DNA of 64,000 bases from Hexactinellida sp. DTS-2022. Taxonomy: Eukaryota > Porifera > Hexactinellida. Position 1 is the first letter of the stretch; each line of letters starts with the position of its first letter. The stretch covers positions 12,524,001 through 12,588,000 of the forward strand of contig JAPNXP010000002.1 in assembly GCA_028753945.1 (NCBI GenBank). Reading direction: 5' to 3'. Shown piece after piece: positions 35,953 through 48,828 of this stretch. The translations under genes were made by a program, and so were the position numbers. Under the pieces are notes generated by a model. The model had not been told where the DNA came from and made no database searches. It saw nothing but the letters and a program-made list of their open reading frames with translations.

Positions 35953-37266
35953 TTTTTTTTCGCCAAGTCATCATCACTATGAAGGTGTTAAATTATTTCA
36001 AAAAGGTGTTACAGAAGGCATCGACCCTTAGAGTGGTGGAAGTTTCCATTTAGTTCATATAATTTTAGAGATATTCAAGTTTGAGTAGAATATAATAGCT
36101 GATGACTCAGCATTTTTTATTTGTGTGTTGGGTCATCACCCAACATCAACTAACCCATTTTAAATATCGAATTTAAAGAATTGTAAAAATACATTTTTTT
36201 GACGATGTCATAATCACCTCAAGGTGTCAAGACCCACTTGTATAGGTGGTACCTGGCATAAGGACCAATTGATAAATTGAAAGTTTGTTTCTATCTTGTA
36301 TCATCTCTGAGATTAATGAAAATTATCTAATTAGTATAAATATTTAATTAATTTATTTATTATTTAACACCATTATTATATACAGCAAAATAAATTAAGT
36401 TCAATTATTTGCAATTATTATTAATTTAAATTGAATTTCACTATCATATTTGAATTCCACGCACTCGATAACCCCAATAATCTATTTGGAACTGTCTATA
36501 AGTTAAATACAAAATGAATTAATTATAATTAATTAAGTCAGTCATTAATTGTGCAAGAATATTCTCGCCGAAATAAATATAATCACTTAATCTGTCGTTG
36601 TTGTGGAATGTAAAATCTTAACGGTTCTATCATAAACCATCTTTAGTTTAATGCCATTCATTCATTATGTATTGATAATAAATTATATTATTAGTTATTT
36701 ATTTTAGCAATGTTATCCATGGTTGGTTGAGTTGAGTCAACAAATTCCTTATATTATATTATTTAATTTAATCAATTGTATAGTAATACTAAATTAAATA
36801 GAAGCCAGCTGGAATTTATAAGTTAAATCAATATAATTATCGCAAGTTGAATCACTAGAGTAGGATTTAACAAGTTAAATCAATATAATTATTACAAGTT
36901 GAAACAATAGAATTAGATTTAACACTTTACTGAAATTGAAGTGTCAGTAAACAAAGAAATTTCAACCCCCATTTATGGCAGAAATTGACCCCTTTATTGA
37001 AAAATTTCTTCTCCCATCAGACGCAGAATTTTATGGCGAATCCAAATGTGAAATAAAATTTTGGGGTTTAGTAAAACATTTTTTGAGTTATGGACCAGAC
37101 AAATTTTGAAAGGTGTTAAAGATGTGTCAAAAATTTGTTAATACAAAATCGTAACCCCAGGTGCAAATTAGACGTCGACTCCGAATCTACATGCCAAGTT
37201 TCAGCCCTCTATGTATACAGGTGTGGCCAGGGCACCTGCTACGGAGAAATAATAATAATATAAATA

Positions 37267-37522
37267 AAGGCAGTGATTCCAATACTGGGCCACTATACTA
37301 TAGTATAGTCGGCACAGTAATAATAAAAATAAAAATAAAGGCAGTAAGATTAGAACTGGGCCACTATACTATAGTATAGTCGGCACAGTAATAAAATAAA
37401 TAATAAAGGCAGTGATTCCAATACTGGGCCACTATACTATAGTATAGTCGGCACAGTAAAAATAATAAAGGCAGTGATTCCAATACTGGGCCACAATACT
37501 ATAGTATAGTCGGCACAGTAAA
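37267..37522 (+). repeat. Palindromic minisatellite, 4 copies
   Basis: Copies start near 37267, 37337, 37404 and 37467. The second uses the alternative left half GTAAGATTAGAACTGG, the others GTGATTCCAATACTGG. The fourth has CACAATACTATAG. Confidence 0.92.
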
Positions 37523-37540
37523 AATAATAATAATAATAAA

Positions 37541-37655
37541 ATCCAAAATTGCAGCTGTGCCGACGCATGTTCCTTTGGTGGCACTATATTTTGGTGGTGG
37601 TTTATTGATAGTGCCTCCAATGGGACATGCTGTCAGCACAGCTGCAATTTTGGAT
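37541..37655 (+). repeat. Array hairpin 13, matched one-base deletions
   Basis: 5' GCAGCTGTGC, 3' GCACAGCTGC, as in hairpin 7. The downstream ~330 bp also match the unit after hairpin 7 closely (GGGTCTTCACCCAACTTC). Confidence 0.92.
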
Positions 37656-38967
37656 TTTTTTTCGCCATGTCATCATCACTATGAAGGTGTTAAAATATAT
37701 CAAAAGGTGTTACAGAAGGCATCGACCCTTAGAGTGGCGGAAGTTTCCATTTAGTTCACTTCATTTTAGAGATATTCAAGTTTGAGTAGAATATAATAGC
37801 TGATGACTCAGCATTTTTTATGTGAGTGTTGGGTCTTCACCCAACTTCAAATAACCCATTTTAAATATCGAATTCACAAAATTGTAAAAATACATTTTTT
37901 TGACGATGTCATCATCACCTCAAGGTGTCAAGACTCACTTGTATAGGTGGTACGTGGCATAAGGACCAATTGATAAATTGAAAGTTTGTTTCTATCTTGT
38001 ATCATCTCTGAGATTAATGAAATTTAGCTAATTAGTATAAATATTTAATTAATAAATTAATAATTTAACATCATTATTATGTACAGCAAAATAAATAAAG
38101 TTCAATTATTTGCACTTATTATTAATTTAAATCGAATTTCACTATCATATTTGAATTCAGCGCACTCGATAACCCCAATAATCCAATTGGAACCGTCTAT
38201 AAGTTCAATACAAAAGGAATTAATTATAATAAATTACGTCAGTACATTAATTGTGCAAGAATATTCTCGCGAAATAAATATAATCACATAATCTGTCGTT
38301 GTTGTGGTATGTAAAATCTTAACGGTTCTATCATAAACCATCTTTAGTTTAATGCCATTCATTCATTACTTATTGATAATAAATTAAATTATTAGTTATT
38401 TATTTTAGCAATGTTATCCACGGTGATTTGAGTTTAGTCAACAAATTCCTTATATCATTATATTTTATTTAATCCATTGTATAGTTATACTACAATTATA
38501 TAGAAGCCAGCTGGAATTTATAAGTTGAATCAATATATTTATCTCAAGTTGAAACAATAGAGTAAGATTTAACAAGTTAAATCAATATAATTATTACAAG
38601 TTGAAACAATAGAATTAGATTTAACACATTTACTGAAATTGAAGTGTGAGTAAACAAAGAAATTTCAAACCCCATTTATGGCAGAAATTAAACATATTTT
38701 TGAAAATATTCCTCTCCCATCAGACGCAGAATTTTATGGTGAATCCAAATGTGAAATAAAATTTGGGGGTTTAGTAAAACATATTTTGAGTTATGGACCA
38801 GACAAATTTTGAAAGGTGTTAAAGATGTGTCAAAAATTCGTTAATCAAAAATCGTAACCCCAGGTGCAAATTAGACGGTCCCATCGCACCTACATGCCAA
38901 GTTTCAGCCCATCAACAATTAAGCTCTTGCCAGGGCACCGTCTACGGAGAAAAAAATAATAATAAAA

Positions 38968-39084
38968 ATCCAAAATTGCACCCTGTGCCGACGCATGTTC
39001 CTTTGGTGGCACTATATTTTGTTGGTGGTTTATTGATAGTGCCTCCAAAGGAACATGCTGTCGGCGCAGGCTGCAATTTTGGAT
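38968..39084 (+). repeat. Array hairpin 14, substitution in 5' arm only
   Basis: 5' arm GCACCCTGTG (G to C) but 3' arm still CGCAGGCTGC. Half-changed state of hairpin 24. Confidence 0.92.
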
Positions 39085-39820
39085 TTTTTTTCGCCAAGTC
39101 ATCAACGCCCAAGGTGTGAAGAAGCATTTGTTAATTGGTCCGAGTCACAAGGAACGGTAGATAAATTTGAAGTTTGTTTCTACCTTAAACCTGAGTTTGA
39201 TGCCATTCATTCATTATGTATTGATAATAAATTATATTATTAGTTATTTATCTTAGCATTGTTATCCACGGTTGAGTTGAATTAAGTCAACAAATTCCTT
39301 ATATTATATTATTTTATTTAATCCATTGTATGGTAAATTAAATAGAAGCCAGCTGCAATTTATAAGTTAAATCAATTTAATTATCGCAAGGTGAATCAAT
39401 AGAGTAAGATTTAACAAGTTAAATCAATATAATTATTACAAGTTGAAACAATGGAATTAGATTTAACAGTTATACTGAAACTGAAGTGTGAGTAAACAAA
39501 GAAATTTCAAGCCCCATTTATGGAAGAAATTGACCCCTTTATTGAAAGATTTCTTCTCCCATCAGACGCAGAATTTTATGGCGAATCCAAATGTGAAATA
39601 AAATTTGGGGGTTTAGTAAAACATTTTTTGAGTTATGGACCAGACAAATCTTTAAAGGTGTTAAAGATGTGTCAAAAATTTGTTAACGAAAAATCGTAAC
39701 CCCAGGTGCAAATTAGACGGTCCCATCGCACCTACATGCCAAGTTTCAGCCCATCAACAATTAAGCTCTGGCCAGGGCACCGTCTACGGAGAAAAAATAA
39801 TAAAAATAATAATAATATTA

Positions 39821-39873
39821 AAGGCAGTAAGATTAGAACTGGGCCACTATACTATAGTATAGTCGGCACAGTA
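39821..39873 (+). repeat. Palindromic minisatellite, 1 copy
   Basis: Single copy with left half GTAAGATTAGAACTGG, immediately before hairpin 15. Confidence 0.9.
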
Positions 39874-39876
39874 AAA

Positions 39877-39992
39877 ATCCAAAATTGCAGACTGTGCCGA
39901 CCATGTTCCTTTGGTGGCACTATATTTTGTTGTTTGTTTATTGATAGTGCCTCCAAAGGAACATGCTATCGGCACAGTCTGCAATTTTGGAT
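39877..39992 (+). repeat. Array hairpin 15, matched substitution in both arms
   Basis: 5' arm GCAGACTGTGCCGA pairs perfectly with 3' arm TCGGCACAGTCTGC; relative to consensus C became A in one arm and G became T in the other. Confidence 0.92.
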
Positions 39993-40739
39993 TTTTTTTC
40001 GCCCAGTCATCAACGCCTCAAGGTGTCAAAATCCATTTGTTAATTGGTCCGAGTCACAAGGAATGGTAGATAAATTTGAAGTTTGTTTCTATCGTAAACC
40101 ATCTATAGTTTACTGCCATTCATTCATTATACATATATCGATAATAAATTATATTATTAGTTATTTATTTTAGCAATGTTATCCACGGTTAAGTTTAATT
40201 AAGTCAACAAATTCCTTATATTATAATATCTTATTTAATCCATTGTATAGTAATACTACAATTAAATAGAAGCCAGCTGGAATTTATAAGTTAAATCAAT
40301 ATAATTATCGCAAGTTGAATCACTAGAGTAGGATTTAACAAGTTAAATCAATATAATTATTACAAGTTGAAACAATGGAATTAGATTTCACAGTTTTACT
40401 GAAATTGAAGTGTGAGTAAACAAAGAAATTTCAACCCCCATTTATGGCAGAAATTGACCCCTTTATTGAAATATTTTTTTCCCATCAGACGCAGAATTTT
40501 ATGGCGAATCCAAATGTGAAATAAAATTTGCGGGTTTAGTAAAACAATTTTTGAGTTATGGACCAGACAAAATTTGAAAGGTGTTAAAGATGTGTCAAAA
40601 ATTTGTTAATAAAAAATTGTAACCCCAGGTGCAAATCAGACGTCGACTCCGAACCAACATTCCAAGTTTTAGCCCTCTATGTATATAGGTGTGGCCAGGG
40701 CACCTGCTACGGAGAAATAAAAATAATAAAAATAAAAAT

Positions 40740-40983
40740 AAAGGCAGTAAGATTAGAACTGGGCCACTATACTATAGTATAGTCGGCACAGTAAAAATAA
40801 TAATAAAGCCAGTGATTCCAATACTGGGCCACTATACTATAGTATAGTCGGCACAGTAATAAAGGCAGTGATTCCAATACTGGGCAACTATACTATAGTA
40901 TAGTCGGCACAGTAATAATAATAATAATAAAGGCAGTGATTCCAATACTGGGCCACTATACTATAGTATAGTCGGCACAGTAA
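40740..40983 (+). repeat. Palindromic minisatellite, 4 copies
   Basis: Copies start near 40740, 40807, 40861 and 40931, each with the 18 bp palindrome, and end against hairpin 16. Left halves are of both types. Confidence 0.92.
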
Positions 40984-40989
40984 TAAAAA

Positions 40990-41104
40990 ATCCAAAATTG
41001 CAGCTGTGCCGACGCATGTTCCTTTGGTGGCACTATACTTTGGTGGTGGTTTATTGATAGTGCCTCCAAAGGAACATCCTGTCGGCACAGCTGCAATTTT
41101 GGAT
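40990..41104 (+). repeat. Array hairpin 16, matched one-base deletions
   Basis: 5' GCAGCTGTGCCGAC pairs perfectly with 3' GTCGGCACAGCTGC. 3' arm also has ACATCCTG for ACATGCTG. Confidence 0.92.
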
Positions 41105-41289
41105 TTTTTTCGCCAAGTCATCATCACTATGAAGGTGTTAAATTATTTCAAAAAGGTGTTACAGAAGGCATCGACACTTAGTGTGGTGGAAGTTTCCATT
41201 TAGCTCACTTCATTTTAGAGATATTCAAGTTTCAGTAGAATATAATATGTGCTGAGTCAGCTTTTTTTATGTGCGTGTTGGGTATTCAC

Positions 41290-41765
41290 CAGGGTTGCCA
41301 ATCCAATCCAATCCAATCGACAATCCAATCCAATCGAGCCAAATTTGGACAATCGGCAATACAAATTTCGACAATCGATTATTCGGATGAGAATCCAATC
41401 GCAATCGACAATCCAAAATATCATCGATTTTTTTGGATTGTTTCTCCGATTTTTTTGTATCGTTCACTCCTCAGTATTATATCAAAAAGAGTTATGTTTC
41501 ATCATATGTTCAAACTTAAAACATATATTATTGGGTTTAATTGACGAGTATTTTAAATTTTGGCATTATTTAGAAATTAAAAAACAAACAATCAAAAAAA
41601 TCGATGAAAATTCATCGATTGCAATCCAATCGATAAAAATCGAAGCAATCCAATCGACAATCCAATCGATGAAAAGTGCAGCAATCCAACCGATAATCCA
41701 ATCGATGAAAAATACAGCAATCGGCAATCGAAAATCTTCTCGATTGGATTGGATTGGCAACCCTG
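41290..41765. mobile_element. 476 bp hAT-type MITE filled with a CCAATCCAATCGA motif
   Basis: Inverted ends CAGGGTTGCCAATCCAATCC / GGATTGGATTGGCAACCCTG with a perfect 8 bp duplication GTATTCAC (41282-41289, 41766-41773). Both halves are ATCCAATCGA-type repeats with an AT-rich middle (41440-41590). It interrupts the array unit at GGGTATTCACCCAAC. Confidence 0.95.
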
Positions 41766-41954
41766 GTATTCACCCAACTCCAACCAACCCATGCGAATTA
41801 TTTAATTCACAAAATTGTAAAATACATTTCTTTGACGATGTTATCATCACCTCAATGTGTCAAGACCCACTTGTATAGGTGGTACGTGGCATAAGGACCA
41901 ATTGATAAATTGAAAGTTTGTTTCTATCTGCTATCATTTCTGAGATTAATGAAA

Positions 41955-42861
41955 CGAGCCCTTCGGTCTCGGTCGCTTCGCGACGGATCACTCTCTCACA
42001 AAGGTCGCTTCGCGACCTTTGTTCGTTCGTATTAGACACTACGCAAAACAATTAACGGCCGCTTCGCGGCCTTACTCTCCTCAAATATAACTCATATTAA
42101 ATAAGTTAAGCCTGTGACTGGTAAATTACACGCACTCAATTCAGTATGCTGCTATTTGGGACCCCAGTATGTCAAGTAATTAATTAATTCATTCATGTTA
42201 TTTACTAACCCAGGATTTTAACAGCATAGTAGTAAATTGTTTGTAAATAGTTGAATTACTTTGATAGTAATATTATGCTTATGTGATTGACGTAAGCTAA
42301 ATACATCACGAATAGAAATAAACTGATGGAAGCCAAACTGGATTAATCAAGTATGCAATTTCGGAAATAATGTAGGTGAGATTAAATCATCAAACCTCAA
42401 TATGTGCAATGACGCAGCAATTGTAGGTTACATTTTTGTTATTGCCTGGCTCAGATTAAATGCGAAAATTATAAAAATTTCTAGAGACATGCAACACATT
42501 CTGTTTTATAACGTGACAAAATTGTTTGACGATTGAATCAAAAATGTAAGAGCTGAATCAAAATTAGTTCGTACGTGACGTAACAATCCCATAAATCGGT
42601 ATACGTGTGTCTCATTTCATGTTGTTTTGCTATCTAAAATTGTGGGCGAATCGGATAAGAACTGAAAGAGTTATTCCCAAATATGTGCGTTTGTGATGTC
42701 ATAATCCCGTTATTTTGTTTAGAAAACCAATAGATCGTTGTCGCAGTACAAAATTACCCCTGCATGCCAATTTTCAGCTTTCTGGGACTTGTAGTCTTTC
42801 CAATTAATTCTGGACAAACACACAAACACACAAACAACAATTGCGCTTTTAATATAGAGAT
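41955..42861 (-). mobile_element. ~0.9 kb Helitron-like insert
   Basis: Comparison with other units shows it lies between A and T of GAAA|TTTAG without a target duplication. On the minus strand it starts TCTCTATATTAAAAGCGC and ends GACCGAAGGGCTCG. A 5' TC start and A|T insertion fit Helitrons, but the 3' CTCG is not the usual CTRR. The 3' region has several hairpins with GCTTCGC loops (GGTCGCTTCGCGACC, GGCCGCTTCGCGGCC). Related pieces lie at 23230-23817 and 25470-25785. Confidence 0.5.
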
Positions 42862-43589
42862 TTAGATAATTAGTATAAATATTTAGTTAATCTATTAATA
42901 ATTTCACACCAATATTATGTACATCAGAATAAATTAAGTTCAATTATTTGCAATAATTATTAATCTAAATTGAATTTCATTATATTATTTAAATTCAGCG
43001 CACACGATAACCCCAATAATCTAATTGGAACCGTCTCTATAAGTTAAACACAGAGCGAATTAATTAGAATTAAATATGTCATGTATCCATTGTGCAAAAA
43101 TATTCTTGCAGAAGGAAATATAATCACATAAACTGTCGTTGTTATGAAATATATAATCTTAGTTTTCAATTGGAAAATAGAAGCCTACTCGATCTCACAA
43201 GTTAAATCAATATAATAATCACAAGTTGAAACAATAGAATTAGATATAATACTTTCAATTGAACTGAAGTGTTAGTAAACAAAGGAAATTTGCAACTCTA
43301 TTGTGGCACTAATGAAACCCAATTTAGAAATTCGTGCACTGTGAAAGGTGTAGAATTTAATTCTCTATCGAATGCATATAAATTAAATATACGGGTACTA
43401 TTTATTGTTCCTGTTTCAATATTAAACAGGTGCAAATATGTGTCCAAATAAATCTAATAAAAAATCGTGACCCCAGGTGCACATCTGTAACCCATGAGAC
43501 ACATATCCTGAAATTTTGGGTTCTTAGTTAACTTTACTCTGTTCAGTGGATGAGCTACGAAAGAATAATATTAATATTAATCGGTAACC

Positions 43590-43913
43590 AAAGCACTAAG
43601 ATTAGAACTCGGCCACTATACTATAGTATAGTCGGCACAGTCATAATAATAAAGGCAGTGATTCCAATACTGGGCCACTATACTATAGTATAGTCGGCAC
43701 AGTAAAAATAAAGGCAGTGATTCCAATACTGGGCCACCATACTATACAGGGGCGTATACTCGGGATGGGGATTGCCCGGATTGGTAGGGCCATTTATGCT
43801 AACTTGCATCATACTTAATAGAAGATGATGGCTCTTGACAAATTATTGGTAGGGCCATGGCCTCACCAACCCTACCGGAGCCTACGCCTATGCTATAGTA
43901 TAGTCGGCACAGT
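43590..43913 (+). repeat. Palindromic minisatellite, 3 copies, last split by a MITE
   Basis: Two full copies, then a third interrupted at its central palindrome by the element 43747-43892; the remainder ends CGGCACAGTA next to hairpin 17. Confidence 0.9.
43747..43892. mobile_element. 146 bp MITE inside a minisatellite palindrome
   Basis: Ends CAGGGGCGTA / TACGCCTATG are imperfectly inverted, with GGTAGGGCC internal motifs. CTATA occurs on both sides but a clean 8 bp duplication is not seen because the target is itself palindromic. Confidence 0.65.
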
Positions 43914-43914
43914 A

Positions 43915-44027
43915 AAAATTGCAGCCTGTGCCGACGCATGTTCCTTTGGTGGCACTATATTGTGTTGGTGGTTTATTGATAGTGCCTCCAATGGAACATG
44001 CTGTCGGCACATGCTGCAATTTTGGAT
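43915..44027 (+). repeat. Array hairpin 17, 5' base lost
   Basis: 5' arm begins AAAAATTGCAGCC, so the ATCCAA start has been lost at the junction with the minisatellite tail. 3' arm has CACATGCTGC. Confidence 0.88.
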
Positions 44028-45100
44028 TTTTTTCCGCCATGTCATCATCACTATAAAGGTGTTAAATTATTTCAGAAAGGTGTTTCAGAAGGCTACGACC
44101 CTTAGAGTGGTGGAAGTTTCGTTTTAGCTCACTTAATTTCAGAGTTATTCAAGTTTTCAGTCAATGTAATAGGTGATGAGTTAGAATTTTTTATGTGCGT
44201 GTTGGGTGATCACCCAAAACCAACCGACCCATTTGAATTATATAATTCACAAAATTGTGAAAACACATTTTTTTTACGATGTCATCAACACCTCAAGGTG
44301 TCAAGACACATTTGTAGTGGTGCTACGTGGCATAAGGATCAATTGATAAATTGGAAGTTTGTCTCTATCTTGTATCATCTCTGAGATTTATGATATTTAA
44401 TTAATTAGTATAAATAATTATTAATAATTTAACACCAATTTCAATGTCAACTTATATTTATTAAGTTTAATTATTTTGATAAAATAATTAATTAATTAAT
44501 TTGGCTATCAAATTACAATTCCGCACACTCGATAACCCCTAATAAACAAATTGGGAGCATCTATATAAGTCATATACTGACTGAATTAATTATAATTAAT
44601 TACGTCAGTATATTAACAGTGCAAGAGTATTCTTGCAGAAGGAAATATAATCACATAATCTGTCGTTGTTATGAAATATATAATCTTTTTTTTCAATTGG
44701 AAAATAGAAGCCTACTCGATCTCACAAGTTGAATCAATATAATAATAACGAGTTGAAACAATAGAATTAGATTTAACACTTTCAATTGAACTGAAGTGTT
44801 AGTAAACAAAGGAAACTTGCAACTCAATTGTGGCACAAACGAAACCCAATTTAAAAATTCGTGCACTGTGAAAAGGTGTAGAATTTAATTCTCTATCGAA
44901 TGCATATAAATTAAATATTCACGCACTATTTATTGTTCTTTTTCAAATATTAAACAGGTGCAAAAATGTGTCCAAAAAAATGTAATAAAAAATCGTGACC
45001 CCAGGTGCACATCTGTAACCCATGAGACACATATCGTGAAAATTTGGGCTCTTAGTTTACAAAACTCTGTTCTGTGGACGATCTACGGACTAATAATAAA

Positions 45101-45217
45101 ATCCAAAATTGCAGCCTGTGCCGACGCATGTTCATTTGGTGGCACTATATTTTGGTGGTGGTCTATTGATAGTGCCTCCAATGGAACATGCTGTCGGCAC
45201 AGGCTGCAATTTTGGAT
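45101..45217 (+). repeat. Array hairpin 18
   Basis: Full hairpin. 5' arm has TGTTCATTTGG, loop GGTCTATTG. Confidence 0.92.
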
Positions 45218-46304
45218 TTTTTTTCCACCAAGTCATCATCACTATAAAGGTGTTAAATTATTTCAGAAAGGTGTTTCAGAAGGCTACCACCCTTTGAGTG
45301 GTGGAAGTTTCCATTTTGCTCACTTCGTTTCAAAGATATTCAAGTTTCAGTAGAATATAATAAGTGATGAATCAGCATTTTTTATGTGAGTGTTGGGTCA
45401 TCACCCAACTCCAACTAACCCATTTTTATAATATAATTCACAAAATTGTAAAAATACATTTTTTTGACGATGTCATCATCACCTCAAGGTGTCAAGATCC
45501 ACTTGTATAGGTGGTACGTGCCATAAGGACCAATTGATAAATTTAAAGTTTGTTTCTATCTTGTATCATTTCTGAGATTAATGAAATTTAGATAATTAGT
45601 ATAAATATTTAATTAATCTAAGATAATTTAACACCAATATTATTTACATCAAAATAAATTAAGTTCAATTATTTGCTATAATAATTAATTTAAATTTAAT
45701 TTCACTATCATATTTGAATTCAGCGCACTCGATACCCCAATAATCTAATTGGAACCGTTTCTCTAAGTTAAACACAGAGCGAATTAATTAGAATTAAATA
45801 TCTCATGTATCCATTGTTCAAGAATATTCTGAGCAGAAATAAATATAATCACATAATCTGTTGTTGTTATGGAATGTAAAATCTTAGTTTTCAATTAGAA
45901 AATAGAAGCCTACTCGATCTCACAAGTTGAATCAATGTAATTATCACAAGTTGAAACAATAGAATTCGATTTAACACTTCAATTGAACTGAAGTGTTAGT
46001 AAACAAAGGAAACTTGCAACTCAATTGTGGCACAAACGAAACTCAATTTAAAAATTCGTGCACTGTGAAAAGGTGTAGAATTTAATTCTCTATCGAATGC
46101 ATATAAATTAAATATTTGTGCACTATGTATTGTTCTTTTTCTAATATTAAACAGGTGCAAAAATGTGTCCAAAAAAATGTAGTAAAAAATCGTGACCCCA
46201 GGTGCACATCTGTAACCCATGAGACACCTGTCCTGAAATTTTGGGTTCTTAGTTAATTAAACTCTGTTCAGTGGACGATCTACGGACCAAAAATAATAAT
46301 AAAA

Positions 46305-46420
46305 ATCCAAAATTGCAGCCTGTGCCGACGCATGTTCCTTTGGTGGCACTATATTTTGGTGTGGTTTATTGATAGTGCCTCCTATGGAACATGCTGTCGG
46401 CACAGGCTGCAATTTTGGAT
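46305..46420 (+). repeat. Array hairpin 19
   Basis: Full hairpin with CCTATGGAAC in the 3' arm. First hairpin of the 3.73 kb higher-order repeat. Confidence 0.92.
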
Positions 46421-47513
46421 TTTTTTTCCGCCATGTCATCATCACTACGAAGGTGTTAAATTATTTCAGAAAGGTGTTTCAAAAGGCAACGACCCTTAGT
46501 GAGTTGTAAATTTCTTTTATGCTCACTTCATTTCAAAGATATTCAAGTTTCAGTAGAATATAATAGCTGATGACTCAGCATTTTTTATGTGAGCTCTGGG
46601 TCATCACCCAAAACGAACCGACCCATTTGAATTATATAATTCACAAAATTGTGAAAACACATTTTTTTTATGATGTCATCATCACCTCAAGGTGTCAAGA
46701 CCCACTTGTAGAGGTGTTACGTGGCATAAGGATCAATTGATAAATTGGAAGTTTGTTTCTATCTTATTTGATTTCTGAGATTTATGATATTTAATTAATT
46801 AGTATAAATATTAATTAATATTATTTATAATTTAACACCAATTTCAATGTCAACTTACAATTATTAAATTAAATTATTTTGTCATGAATAATAAATTAAT
46901 TATTTTGTTATCAAATTTCAATTAAGCACTCTCGATAACCCCTAATAAACAAATTATAAGCATCTATATAAGTAATATACTGACTGAATTAATTATAATT
47001 AATTACGTCAGTATATTAACAGTGCAATAATATTCTCGCAGAAGTAAATATAATCACATAATCTGTCGTTGTTGTGAAATATATAATCTTTTTTTCAATT
47101 GGAAAATAGAAGCCTACTCGATCTCACAAGTTGAATCAATATAATAATAACGAGTTGAAACAATAGAATTAGATTTAACACTTTCAATTGAACTGAAGTG
47201 TTAGTAAACAAAGAAATTTCAACCCCAATTTATGGCATGAATCAAACCTATTAGTAAAAACATTCATCTCCCATCAGATGGAGAATTTTATAGTGAATCC
47301 AATGGTGAAAAGAAAATTGGGGGTTTAGTATAACATTCTTTGAGTTATGGACCAGACAAAATTTGAAAGGTGTCAAAAAAAAGTCCAAAATTTGTTAATA
47401 AAATATCGTGACCCCAGGTGCACATCTGTAACCCATGAGACACCTGTCCTGCAAATTTGGGTTGTTAGTTAATTAAACTCTGTTCTGTGGATGAGCTACG
47501 GAAGAATAATAAA

Positions 47514-47631
47514 ATCCAAAATTGCAGCCTGTGCCGACGCATGTTCCTTTGGTGGCACTATATTTTTGTTGGTTGTTTATTGATAGTGCCTCCAAAGGAA
47601 CATGCTGTTGGCAAAGGCTGCAATTTTGGAT
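47514..47631 (+). repeat. Array hairpin 20
   Basis: 3' arm GTTGGCAAAGG departs from GTCGGCACAGG without a matching change. Confidence 0.92.
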
Positions 47632-48712
47632 TTTTTTTCCGCCATGTCATCATCACTATGAAGGTGTTAAATTATTTCAGAAAGGTGTTTCATAATGGCA
47701 ACGACCCTTAGTGAGTTGGAAGTTTCGTTTTAGCTCACTTCATTTCAAAGATTTTCAAGTTTCAGTAGAATATAATAAGTGATGAGTCAGCATTTTTTAT
47801 GTGCGTGTTGGGTGATCACCCAACACCAACCAACCCATTCGAAGTATAGAATTCACAAAATTGTAAAAACACATTTTTTTGACGATGTCATCATTACCTC
47901 AAGGTGTCAGGACCCATTTGTAGAGGTGTTACGTGGCATAAGGATCAATTGTTAAATTTGAAGTTTGTTTCTATCTTATATCATCTCTGAGATTTATGAT
48001 ATTTAATTAATTAGTATAAATAATTATTAATATTATTTATAATATGACACCAATTTCAATGTCAACTTACAATTATTAAGTTAAATTATTTTGTCATATA
48101 TAATTAATTAATTTGGTTATCAAATTTCAATTCCGCACTCTCGATAACCCCTAATAAACAAATTGGAAGCATCTATATAAGTAATATACTGACTGAATTA
48201 ATTATAATTAATTACGTCAGTCTATTAATAGTGCAATAATATTCTAGCAGAAGGAAATATAATCACACAATCTGTCGTTGTTATGGAATGTACAATCTTA
48301 GTTTTCAATTAGAAAATAGAAGCCTACTAGATCTCACAAGTTGAATCAATATAATAATAACGAGTTGAAACAATAGATTAGATTTAACACTTACAATTGA
48401 ACTGAAGTGTTAGTAAACAAAGGAAACTTGCAACTCAATTGTGGCACAAACTAAGTACAATTTTAAAATTCGTGCACTGTGAAAAGGTGTAGAATTTAAT
48501 TCTCTATCGAATGCATATAAATTTAATTTTCGGGTACTATTTATTGTTCCAGTTTCAATATTAAACAGGTGCAAAAATGTGTCCAAAAAAATGTAATAAA
48601 AAATCGTGACCCCAGGTGCACATCTGTAACCCATGAGACACCTGTCCTGAAAATTCCAGTTCTTAGTAAATATAACTCTGTTCTGAGGAGAGGATACGGA
48701 TAAATAATAAAA

Positions 48713-48828
48713 ATCCAAAATTGCAGCCTGTGCCGACGCATGTTCATTTGGAGGCACTATATTTTGTGGTGGTTTATTGATAGTGCCTCCAAAGGAACAT
48801 GCTGTCGGCACAGGCTGCAATTTTGGAT
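48713..48828 (+). repeat. Array hairpin 21
   Basis: The 5' arm has GGAGGCAC, which pairs exactly with GTGCCTCC; other copies have GGTGGCAC here. Confidence 0.92.

Noticed and set aside
41249-41878. 209-residue frame rich in QSNPIQS
   Set aside because: It reads across the CCAATCCAATCG MITE and its array flanks.
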